36,508 nt of DNA from Paracoccaceae bacterium (GTDB lineage Bacteria; Pseudomonadota; Alphaproteobacteria; Rhodobacterales; Rhodobacteraceae). The notes under the pieces are model-generated. The model saw nothing but the letters and a program-made list of their open reading frames with translations. It searched no databases and was not told the DNA's origin. Made by a program: the position numbers and the translations under genes. The stretch spans positions 1 through 36,508 of the forward strand of contig JAFIEE010000012.1 in assembly GCA_020832705.1 (NCBI GenBank), in the 5' to 3' direction. This document shows positions 23,928 through 30,615 of this stretch, in pieces (position 1 is the first letter of the stretch; every line of letters starts with the position of its first letter).

Positions 23928-24890
23928 CTAAAGCGCAACCTCCTGCGCCAGTCCTTTTTCGCGGGCCAGTTCCACCGCCCTTGCCGCCACCGCGATATCC
24001 TGCAGGCCGACCCCGGTGCCGTCAAAGACCGTGATCTGGTCATCCGACGCACGCCCCGGATGCGCGCCGTTGATGACCGCGCCCAGGGCGGTGATGGCGT
24101 TTTCGGCCAGCAGCCCCTGCGCCACGGCATGCTGGCATTCGCCGATGCTGACGGCCTGCGCGACCTCGTCGGTAAACACCGCCGCGCGCGCCAGGATCGC
24201 GGGCTCCAGTTCCTGCTTGCCCTTGGTGTCGGTGCCCATGCAGGCAATATGCGTGCCGGGGCGGACATGGGCGTCCATGAGCGAGGCCGACTCGGACGAG
24301 GTGATCGAGATGATCACATCCGCCTGCGCGCCCAGATCTTCCAGACTCACCGCTTCGAACGGCAGGCCCAGCTCTTCGGCGGTTTCAGCCAGACGCGGCA
24401 GCATCTCGGGGTGATAGTTCCAACCCACGACGCGTTCGAACCCGCGCTGCTTCACCGCCGCGCGCATCTGGAACGCCGACTGATGCCCGGCGCCGATCAT
24501 GCCCAGCACCTTCGCATCCTTGCGCGCCAGATGCGCGATGGAGACCGAGGACGCCGCCGCCGTGCGCAAAGCCGTCAGCAGGTTGCCGCCCACCGCCGCC
24601 GACAGGACGCCGGTGTCCGGGTCGAACAGGAACACCGTGGACTGGTGGTTGATCATGCCCTTTTCGGCATTGCCGGGGAAATATCCGCCTGCCTTCACCC
24701 CCAGTTGCCCGCCCGCGCGGTCCAGCCCCGACTTGAACCCGTATTGCCGCCCGCCGCCCAGCGCCTCGCGCACCACGGGGAAGTTGTAGGCATCATCGCG
24801 GGCCATCGCGGCGAAGACGGCTTCGATGGCGGCGAAGGCGTCGGCCTCGTCCAGCAGGCCGGGGATGGCGGATTCGGGCACGATCCACAT
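23928..24890 (-). CDS. bhcD: Iminosuccinate reductase BhcD
   Basis: A 320-residue member of the ornithine cyclodeaminase/mu-crystallin fold. In the beta-hydroxyaspartate cycle it reduces iminosuccinate to L-aspartate with NADH, so aspartate is regenerated as amino donor. Visible features: K66 in GVKAGGYFPG, R109 in LLTALRTAAAS and the Rossmann motif VLGMIGAGHQS (128-138). Sequence alone would give only 'ornithine cyclodeaminase family'; the assignment comes from its position as the last of bhcA-B-C-D. The start follows AAAGGACC. An 83-base gap with a strong hairpin separates it from bhcC. Confidence 0.92.
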   Translation of the reverse strand: MWIVPESAIPGLLDEADAFAAIEAVFAAMARDDAYNFPVVREALGGGRQYGFKSGLDRAGGQLGVKAGGYFPGNAEKGMINHQSTVFLFDPDTGVLSAAVGGNLLTALRTAAASSVSIAHLARKDAKVLGMIGAGHQSAFQMRAAVKQRGFERVVGWNYHPEMLPRLAETAEELGLPFEAVSLEDLGAQADVIISITSSESASLMDAHVRPGTHIACMGTDTKGKQELEPAILARAAVFTDEVAQAVSIGECQHAVAQGLLAENAITALGAVINGAHPGRASDDQITVFDGTGVGLQDIAVAARAVELAREKGLAQEVAL

Positions 24891-24925
24891 GGGGCAGGGT
24901 CCTTTCGCGAAGGGTCAGAATAAAC

Positions 24926-24948
24926 GGCCCCGGGGGCGCCCCGGGGCC
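24926..24948 (-). other. Strong hairpin between bhcC and bhcD
   Basis: GGCCCCGGGG and CCCCGGGGCC form a perfect ten-base stem with a three-base loop. On the minus strand it is followed by GTTTATTCTG, only loosely T-rich. It could be a leaky terminator or RNase-processing/stability hairpin that lowers bhcD relative to bhcABC. Confidence 0.6.
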
Positions 24949-24973
24949 TGATCGCTGCACACCGCGGCGGGTG

Positions 24974-26140
24974 TCAGTAGGCCTTGCCGCGCGCGCTGAC
25001 GGGCCAGACGGATTCCACCTTGCCGCCCCGCACACCGACATACCAGTCATGCACGTTGCAGGTGGGGTCGCAATGGCCCGGCACCAGGCGCAGTTTCTCG
25101 TTGACCTTCAGCACGTTGCCCAGGTCTTCGATGACGCCGTGTTCGTCCGAGCACTTGACGTATTTCACGTCATCGCGGCCAAAGACAAAGGGCAGGCCGC
25201 TGTCCACCGACTGTGCCTTCAGCCCGGCATCGACGATCGCCTTGCCCGGCTTGGCGCGGCTCATGACGCTGGTCAGCAGGAACAGGGCGTTCTCCCATTC
25301 GCCCTGGTCGATGCGGTTGCCGTCCTTATCCAGGATTCGGCCGTAATCAGCGTCCATGAAGGCGTAGGAGCCGCACTGCAGCTCGTTATAGACGCCGCTC
25401 GTCGATTCGAAATAGTAGCTTCCCGTGCCACCGCCGCCGACGATGTCACATTCCAGCCCCTCGGCCTTCAGCCCTTCGACCGCATCCCTGACCATGGCCA
25501 CGGCGATATCGATCTTGGCCTTGCGGTCCTCGTAGCTGTCCATGTGCTGCATCGCGCCCTGATAGGCCTGCAGCCCGGCGAATTTCAGCCCCGGCGCGGC
25601 GTCGATGGCCTTGGCGATCTTGACCACATCTTCGGTGGTGGTCACGCCGCAGCGCCCGGCGCCGCAGTCGATTTCCACCAGGCATTCGATGGTGGTGCCG
25701 TGCTTTTGCGCCGCCGCCGACAGGTCGGCCACGTTGTCGATGTCATCCACGCAGCAGATTGTGCGCGCGCCCAGCTTCGGCATGCGGGCCAGGCGGTCGA
25801 TCTTGGCCGGGTCGCGCACCTGGTTGGACACCAGCACGTCCTTGACGCCGGCGCGGGCAAACACTTCGGCCTCCGATACCTTCTGGCAGCAGACGCCGCA
25901 GGCGCCGCCGAGCTTTTCCTGCAGGAAATACACGTCCACCGACTTGTGCATCTTGCCGTGCACGCGGTGGCGCATCCCGTGTTCGCGCGCGTAATCGCCC
26001 ATCTTCTTGATGTTGCGCTCCAGCGCATCCAGATCCAGCACCAGACAGGGGGTCTGGATGTCGGCCTCGTCCATCCCGGGCAGGGCGGGGACGTCCATGC
26101 CCACTTCGAGTTCGTCAAGTACCACAGGCTTGTTCATCAT
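24974..26140 (-). CDS. bhcC: Erythro-beta-hydroxyaspartate aldolase BhcC
   Basis: A 388-residue fold-type III PLP enzyme of the D-threonine aldolase/alanine-racemase-like family. It condenses glycine with glyoxylate to (2R,3S)-beta-hydroxyaspartate. The PLP lysine is expected at K63 in HGKMHKS; QTPCLVLDLDALERNI is the family's N-terminal motif. H356 and D358 in VPGHCDPT match the divalent-metal site of D-threonine aldolases (which have HxC). VGGGGTGSYYFE is the phosphate-binding loop. The start is ATG 26140 (or 26137) and follows the bhcB stop by one base, so translation is likely coupled. A generic call would be D-threonine aldolase. Confidence 0.93.
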   Translation of the reverse strand: MMNKPVVLDELEVGMDVPALPGMDEADIQTPCLVLDLDALERNIKKMGDYAREHGMRHRVHGKMHKSVDVYFLQEKLGGACGVCCQKVSEAEVFARAGVKDVLVSNQVRDPAKIDRLARMPKLGARTICCVDDIDNVADLSAAAQKHGTTIECLVEIDCGAGRCGVTTTEDVVKIAKAIDAAPGLKFAGLQAYQGAMQHMDSYEDRKAKIDIAVAMVRDAVEGLKAEGLECDIVGGGGTGSYYFESTSGVYNELQCGSYAFMDADYGRILDKDGNRIDQGEWENALFLLTSVMSRAKPGKAIVDAGLKAQSVDSGLPFVFGRDDVKYVKCSDEHGVIEDLGNVLKVNEKLRLVPGHCDPTCNVHDWYVGVRGGKVESVWPVSARGKAY

Positions 26141-26141
26141 C

Positions 26142-27113
26142 TCATCCTTTCATCCAGGGAAGCTTGTCCAGATCGACATTGCCGCCGGTGACGATAACAC
26201 CGACCCGCTTGCCGCGGAACACTTCGGGGTTTTTCAGGATCACCGCCAGCGGCACGGCGCAAGACGGCTCCATCACGATCTTCATCCGCTCCCAGGTCAG
26301 TTTCATCGCGTCGATGATTTCCTGTTCGCTGGCGGTCAGGATATCGGTGACATGGTTCGACACAAAGTGCCAGGTCAGATCCTTGAGCGGCACCTTCAGC
26401 CCGTCCGCCACCGTATCAGGCGCATCATCGGCGATGATATGCCCGGCCTTGAAGCTGCGATACGCGTCATCGGCCTGTTCCGGCTCGGCGGCGTAGATTT
26501 CCACGTGCGGCGCCTGATGCGAGAGGGTCAGGCAGGTGCCCGAGATCATGCCGCCGCCGCCGATGGGGGCGATGACTGCGTCCAGCCCTTCGACCTGTTC
26601 CATGAACTCGCGCGAACATGTCCCCTGACCGGCGATCACGCGCGGGTCGTTGTAGGGGTGCACGAACTCGGCGCCGGTCTCGGCCTCGACGCGGGCGAAC
26701 ACCTCCTCGCGCGAACTGGTCGAGGGTTCGCATTCGGTGATGATGCCGCCATAGCCGCGCACCGCGTCCTTCTTGGCCTGCGGTGCGGTGCGGGGCATGA
26801 CCACATGGCACGGGATCCCGCGCCGTCCGGCGGCATAGCTGAGCGAGAGCGCATGGTTGCCGCTGGAATGCGTGGCCACGCCGCGCTTTGCGTCCTCGTC
26901 CGACAGGCCGAAGACCGCGTTGCAGGCGCCGCGCACCTTGAAGGCGCCGGCCTTCTGGAAATTCTCGCACTTGAAGAAAAGATCGGCGCCGGTAAGCTTG
27001 TTCATGAATTCCGAGGTCAGCACCGGCGTGCGGTGAATATGCGGCTTGATGCGCTCATGCGCGGCCAGCATGTCCTCGTATTCCGGGACCATAAGTCCTG
27101 AAAGATCCTTCAT
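26142..27113 (-). CDS. bhcB: Erythro-beta-hydroxyaspartate dehydratase BhcB
   Basis: A 323-residue fold-type II PLP enzyme of the serine/threonine dehydratase family. It eliminates water from (2R,3S)-beta-hydroxyaspartate to give iminosuccinate. K59 in GAFKVRGA is the PLP lysine; SSGNHALSLSYAA (near 83) and IGGGGMISG form the cofactor site. Unlike biosynthetic threonine dehydratase IlvA it has no C-terminal regulatory domain. The name threonine ammonia-lyase would be given from sequence alone; the bhc context decides. ATG 27113 follows GGGAGGA. Confidence 0.93.
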   Translation of the reverse strand: MKDLSGLMVPEYEDMLAAHERIKPHIHRTPVLTSEFMNKLTGADLFFKCENFQKAGAFKVRGACNAVFGLSDEDAKRGVATHSSGNHALSLSYAAGRRGIPCHVVMPRTAPQAKKDAVRGYGGIITECEPSTSSREEVFARVEAETGAEFVHPYNDPRVIAGQGTCSREFMEQVEGLDAVIAPIGGGGMISGTCLTLSHQAPHVEIYAAEPEQADDAYRSFKAGHIIADDAPDTVADGLKVPLKDLTWHFVSNHVTDILTASEQEIIDAMKLTWERMKIVMEPSCAVPLAVILKNPEVFRGKRVGVIVTGGNVDLDKLPWMKG

Positions 27114-27160
27114 GGAGTCCTCCCGTTTTGGTCCGGGTGCCTTGTTTCCGCACTCCGGGG

Positions 27161-27179
27161 GCGGGGCGCGTGGCCCCGC
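27161..27179 (-). other. Hairpin between bhcA and bhcB
   Basis: GCGGGGC (27161-27167) and GCCCCGC (27173-27179) form a seven-base stem in the 81-base bhcA-bhcB gap. No poly-T follows on the minus strand, so this is more likely an mRNA-stability element than a terminator. Confidence 0.45.
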
Positions 27180-27194
27180 ATCGATTGATATAAC

Positions 27195-28391
27195 TTAGGC
27201 TGCGGCGCGGGCTTCTTCCAGCGCCGTGGCGCGATAATACTCCTGCGCGGCGGCCACGCCCGAGCCGGGCGCCACCGGCCAGCCCAGATCGGCCATGCAC
27301 ATTTCCGCCGTGGCCAGCCCCGACAGCATCATCACATCCGTCAGGCTGCCCAGATGGCCGATGCGGAACACCTTGCCCGCGACCTCGCCCAGGCCCACGC
27401 CGAAAGCGACGCCGTATTTCGAAGCCGCGAGCGTCACCACGTCGGTTCCGTTGAAGCCTTCGGGCGCGACAACGGCGGTTACCGTGTCGGACTGGACCGC
27501 GGGGCGCGCGGCACAGACCCGCAGACCCCAGGCCGCGACCGCGCGGCGCACGCCTTCGGCGATCCGGTGATGGCGGGCATAGACATTGCCCAGCCCTTCG
27601 TCACGCAGCATGTCCACGCTGGTGGCCAGCCCGTTGATCAGCCCGACGGGGGGCGTATAGGGATAGCTCCCGGCCGCGTAGCCCTTCAGCATGTCGCGCA
27701 GGTCGAAATAGGCGCGGCGCAGGTTGGCGCCGTCCATGGCGCGCACCGCGCGCGGCGAGAGGCCGAGGATCGCCAGCCCGGCGGGCAGCATGAACCCCTT
27801 CTGCGACCCGGCAACGGCGACATCTATGCCCCAGTCCACCATCTCGAAGGGCATGGAGCCGATCGAACTGACCCCATCCACCAGCAGAAGCGCCGGGTGC
27901 CGGGCCGCATCCATGGCGGTGCGCAGCCCGGCGATGTCCGAGCGCACGCCGGTGGCGGTTTCGTTATGCGTGGCCAGCACGGCGCGGATGCGGTGCCCGG
28001 TGTCGGCGGCCAGCGCTTCGCCCATGGCGTGAATCGGGCAGCCCTCGCCCCAGGGAGCTTCGATCACCTGCACGTCCAGCCCGTGGGCCCGGCACAGGTC
28101 GATCCAGCGCTGGCTGAACATGCCGTGGCGCGCGGCCAGAACCCGGTCGCCGGGCGACAGCGTGTTGGTGATCGCCGCCTCCCAGCCGCCCGTTCCGGTG
28201 GCGGGCAGGATCAGCACCTCGCCCGCGGCCGGGTCCATGCCCAGAACCTCGCGCACGCCCGCAAGCGCCGGGCGGAAGATGCGCGCGAAGAGGGGCGAGC
28301 GGTGGTCGATGGTGGGCATGTCGCAGGCCTTGCGAATGACCTCGGGCATGTTGGTGGGGCCGGGGATGAAAACCGGGTTCTGGAACGACAT
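27195..28391 (-). CDS. bhcA: L-aspartate:glyoxylate aminotransferase BhcA
   Basis: A 398-residue fold-type I PLP aminotransferase of the serine-glyoxylate/alanine-glyoxylate family. It transfers the amino group of aspartate to glyoxylate, giving oxaloacetate (the cycle's product) and glycine (the next substrate). FIPGPTNMPEVIRKA is the N-terminal substrate loop, VDGVSSIGSMPFEMVDWGID (in part) carries the PLP aspartate, and K198 in AGSQKGFMLP binds PLP. First gene of the operon; ATG 28391 follows AAGGGAGG. Without context it would be called serine-glyoxylate aminotransferase. Confidence 0.93.
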   Translation of the reverse strand: MSFQNPVFIPGPTNMPEVIRKACDMPTIDHRSPLFARIFRPALAGVREVLGMDPAAGEVLILPATGTGGWEAAITNTLSPGDRVLAARHGMFSQRWIDLCRAHGLDVQVIEAPWGEGCPIHAMGEALAADTGHRIRAVLATHNETATGVRSDIAGLRTAMDAARHPALLLVDGVSSIGSMPFEMVDWGIDVAVAGSQKGFMLPAGLAILGLSPRAVRAMDGANLRRAYFDLRDMLKGYAAGSYPYTPPVGLINGLATSVDMLRDEGLGNVYARHHRIAEGVRRAVAAWGLRVCAARPAVQSDTVTAVVAPEGFNGTDVVTLAASKYGVAFGVGLGEVAGKVFRIGHLGSLTDVMMLSGLATAEMCMADLGWPVAPGSGVAAAQEYYRATALEEARAAA

Positions 28392-28459
28392 GGGGTGACC
28401 TCCCTTGATCTGGCTGCAAGTTACTGCTGCGCCTGTGCGAGGGCAATTTTTTTGAAGTT

Positions 28460-28480
28460 ATTTTTCGCTATGCGAAAAAT
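28460..28480. promoter_or_regulatory. Perfect inverted repeat, probable BhcR operator
   Basis: The arms ATTTTTCGC and GCGAAAAAT are perfectly complementary around a TAT centre. The repeat lies in the AT-rich 184-base region between the divergent bhcA and bhcR genes, 69 bases before bhcA. IclR-family dimers bind short palindromes of this size, and BhcR is reported to bind this intergenic region in Paracoccus in a glyoxylate-dependent way. A weaker related half-site (TTCGTAAAAA) lies at 28491-28500. Confidence 0.7.
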
Positions 28481-28503
28481 GAGGATTGCGTTCGTAAAAA
28501 CAG

Positions 28504-28532
28504 TTGCTTAGGCTTTTTCACAACGTGATCTT
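28504..28532 (+). promoter_or_regulatory. Putative bhcR promoter
   Basis: TTGCTT (28504-28509) and GATCTT (28527-28532) are separated by 17 bases, with the bhcR ATG 43 bases further on. The -10 is a weak match. The neighbouring operator would let BhcR affect both directions. Confidence 0.35.
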
Positions 28533-28575
28533 GTTTTTCAAATCTCTGAGCAGCACCCGGTGAGAGGAGCCCGCC

Positions 28576-29421
28576 ATGACCGATTCCAGCCCCCGGACCG
28601 CGCGGCGCGGTCGCCCGCGCGCCTTCAACGACCGCGCCGAACAGAACACGATTCGCGCGCTTGACCGGGCGATGGCGCTCCTGCACCGGCTGAGCCTGTC
28701 GGACGGGATGAGCCTCAGCGACCTGGCGCAGGACGCAGGCGAATCGCCCGCCACCGTCTATCGCGTGATGATCACGCTGCAGGGGCACGGCATGGTCGAA
28801 CTGGACCCGACAACCCAGTTCTGGCACGTCGGCGCCGGAACCTTCCGTGCCGGAACCGCCTTCCTGCGCCGCACCAGCGTGGTGGAGCGTGCGCGCGGGC
28901 CGATGCAATGGCTGATGCGCGAAAGCGGTGAGACCGCGAACCTCGGGGTCGAGCACGGGGACGAAGTGCTGTTTCTCAGCCAGGTTGAAACCCATCAGGC
29001 GATTCGCGCCTTCTTTCCGCCCGGCACGCGCAGCCCGATGCATGTCTCGGGCATCGGCAAGGCGCTTCTGGCCTGGATTGCGCCCGGGCGGGTGCGCGGG
29101 ATCGTCGCGCGCATGGGGCTGGAGCGGTTCACCGACCGCACTCTGGTCACGGCAGAGGCGCTGGAGGCCGATCTGCAGGCGACGCGCGGGCGCGGCTATG
29201 CCTATGACGATGAGGAACGCGCCGAGGGCATGCGCTGCATTGCCGCGCCGGTGTTCAACGCCCATGGCGAACCGGTGGCCGGGCTTTCGGTCTCGGCCCC
29301 GGGATTCCGGCTGCTGGCGCAGGCGGTGCCGCAGACGGGCGCGCTGGTGGCCCATGCGGCGGCACAGGTGACCGAGGCGATCGGCGGGACGGTGCCGGAA
29401 CTGCGCGGGTATTCCGACTGA
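28576..29421 (+). CDS. bhcR: IclR-family regulator of the beta-hydroxyaspartate cycle, BhcR
   Basis: A 281-residue IclR-type regulator: winged helix-turn-helix at about residues 25-85 (ALDRAMALLHRLS, then SPATVYRVMITLQGHGMVE) and a C-terminal effector domain from about 100 (MHVSGIGKALLAW, then GYAYDDEERAEGMRCIAAPVF, in part, and FNAHGEPVAGLSVSAP). The effector pocket of IclR proteins often binds glyoxylate or pyruvate; BhcR from Paracoccus responds to glyoxylate. It is divergent from bhcA, the arrangement seen in known bhc clusters. Start ATG 28576 follows GAGAGGAG. Confidence 0.92.
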   Translation: MTDSSPRTARRGRPRAFNDRAEQNTIRALDRAMALLHRLSLSDGMSLSDLAQDAGESPATVYRVMITLQGHGMVELDPTTQFWHVGAGTFRAGTAFLRRTSVVERARGPMQWLMRESGETANLGVEHGDEVLFLSQVETHQAIRAFFPPGTRSPMHVSGIGKALLAWIAPGRVRGIVARMGLERFTDRTLVTAEALEADLQATRGRGYAYDDEERAEGMRCIAAPVFNAHGEPVAGLSVSAPGFRLLAQAVPQTGALVAHAAAQVTEAIGGTVPELRGYSD

Positions 29422-29426
29422 AAGAA

Positions 29427-29451
29427 TCGGGAATTGACAATCCCGAGTTTT
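29427..29451 (+). terminator. Weak terminator after bhcR
   Basis: TCGGGA (29427-29432) and TCCCGA (29441-29446) form a six-base stem with an eight-base loop, followed by GTTTT. It begins six bases after the bhcR stop. Confidence 0.55.
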
Positions 29452-29569
29452 CCGGTCAGAAATGACTCAGCCAGCCGCGAACGGCCCGCCAGTGACCGCA
29501 TCATGTGACCACAACCCAGGCGCCGGGCGCCCCGCCGCTCGCCGCCGCAACCGCAAGGGGGTCGAACCC

Positions 29570-29764
29570 ATGACCATAGCGCTGCGCCCGAACGAAATGC
29601 CCCGGGGGATGTCCCGGGACGTGCCGCGCCAGATGCCCGAACCTGTGCCCGTGCATGACGCGCAGGTGTTGACCGACGGCGGTCAGCAGGCCCGGATCGT
29701 GCTGGACGGCAAGGTGTATCTGCTGCGCATCACCCGCGCCGGAAAGCTGATCCTGACCAAGTGA
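29570..29764 (+). CDS. hemP: Hemin uptake protein HemP
   Basis: A 64-residue protein ending in ARIVLDGKVYLLRITRAGKL (in part) and LILTK, the nearly invariant HemP signature. The N-terminal half is Met/Pro-rich and variable. I chose ATG 29570, preceded by AAGGGGGT; the longer frame to 29462 is not conserved in character. HemP is needed for use of haem iron in studied bacteria, possibly as an activator of haem-receptor genes. It heads a co-directional hemP-bfd-bfr set. Confidence 0.88.
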   Translation: MTIALRPNEMPRGMSRDVPRQMPEPVPVHDAQVLTDGGQQARIVLDGKVYLLRITRAGKLILTK

Positions 29765-29783
29765 ACCGCGAAAGGGGCGTGCC

Positions 29784-30077
29784 ATGATCGTCTGCCACTG
29801 CGCGACCATCACCAGCCAGGAAATTCGCGCGGCGGTGGACTGGATGCGCGCCGCCGATCCCGATACCATCATCACGCCGGGCAAGGTCTATCGCGCCCTG
29901 GGCAAACGCGCCGATTGCGGCGGTTGCCTGCCGGTATTCCTGGGCCAGATGGAGCAATGCGCCACGTTCGGTGTGCCGGACCTGCGCGGCGCGGCAAGCT
30001 TGACGCCAGCAAGAGGAGCAAGGCATGAAAGGCGACGCAAAGGTCATCGAGTATCTCAACAAGGCATTGCGCAGTGA
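29784..30077 (+). CDS. bfd: Bacterioferritin-associated ferredoxin Bfd
   Basis: A 97-residue [2Fe-2S] protein. The four ligands are C4, C6 (MIVCHC) and C45, C48 (CGGC), the BFD fold. Bfd donates electrons to bacterioferritin to release stored iron. Usual Bfd proteins are 60-90 residues; here the basic tail after residue 78 overlaps bfr by 53 bases and may not matter for function. It lies 19 bases after hemP. Confidence 0.9.
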   Translation: MIVCHCATITSQEIRAAVDWMRAADPDTIITPGKVYRALGKRADCGGCLPVFLGQMEQCATFGVPDLRGAASLTPARGARHERRRKGHRVSQQGIAQ

Positions 30078-30510
30078 ACTGACCGCGGTCAGCCAGTACT
30101 GGTTGCATTTCCGCCTGCAGGAAGACTGGGGCTACGGGCGCATCGCCGCCAAGTCCCGGGCTGAAAGCATCGAGGAGATGCACCACGCCGACAAGCTGAT
30201 CGAACGGATCCTGTTCCTTGAGGGGCACCCGAACCTGCAGAAGCTGGACCCGATCCGCACCGGCCAGGACCTGCGCGAGACGCTGGAATGCGATCTGGCC
30301 GGGGAGCATGACGCGCGGACGCTCTACATCGAGGCGCGCGATTATTGCGACAGCGTGGGCGACCATGTGTCCAAGAACCTGTTCGAGGCGCTGATCGCCG
30401 ACGAGGAAGGGCATATCGACTTTCTGGAAACCCAGCTTGCGCTGCATGACCGGCTGGGCGCCGAGCGCTACGGGCTGTTGCAGGCCCAGCCCGCCAACGA
30501 AGGCGCGTAG
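30025..30510 (+). CDS. bfr: Bacterioferritin
   Basis: A 161-residue four-helix iron-storage subunit that assembles into a 24-mer shell. The ferroxidase ligands E18, E51, H54, E94, E127 and H130 are all in place, and M52 can bind haem between two subunits. It starts inside bfd (ATG 30025 after AGAGGAGC), suggesting coupled expression with its reductant. It is followed by a palindromic repeat. Confidence 0.95.
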   Translation: MKGDAKVIEYLNKALRSELTAVSQYWLHFRLQEDWGYGRIAAKSRAESIEEMHHADKLIERILFLEGHPNLQKLDPIRTGQDLRETLECDLAGEHDARTLYIEARDYCDSVGDHVSKNLFEALIADEEGHIDFLETQLALHDRLGAERYGLLQAQPANEGA

Positions 30511-30513
30511 GAA

Positions 30514-30585
30514 AGCGCCCCCGAGCCGCACCCACCCGCCCGCCCTGTGCGCCTCGGGGGCGCTGTCCGTGCGTGCCACACGGAC
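30514..30585. repeat. Palindromic repeat, copy 1, with adjacent hairpin
   Basis: AGCGCCCCCGAG (30514-30525) pairs with CTCGGGGGCGCT (30553-30564), extended inside by CGCA/TGCG after one mismatch; the loop is CCCACCCGCCCGCCCTG. Directly beside it GTCCGTG/CACGGAC (30565-30571, 30579-30585) makes a second stem. It lies in the convergent bfr/xseA gap and may also terminate transcription, although there is no T-run. The same stem sequence and loop recur at 33616-33676. Confidence 0.7.
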
Positions 30586-30615
30586 GGGGGCGCTGCCCTT
30601 GGGGTGCGCGCCGCT

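Noticed and set aside
24974-28391. Separate threonine/serine catabolic genes (D-threonine aldolase, threonine dehydratase, serine-glyoxylate aminotransferase)
   Set aside because: The four-gene order plus a divergent IclR regulator is the bhc locus; family-level names miss the pathway.
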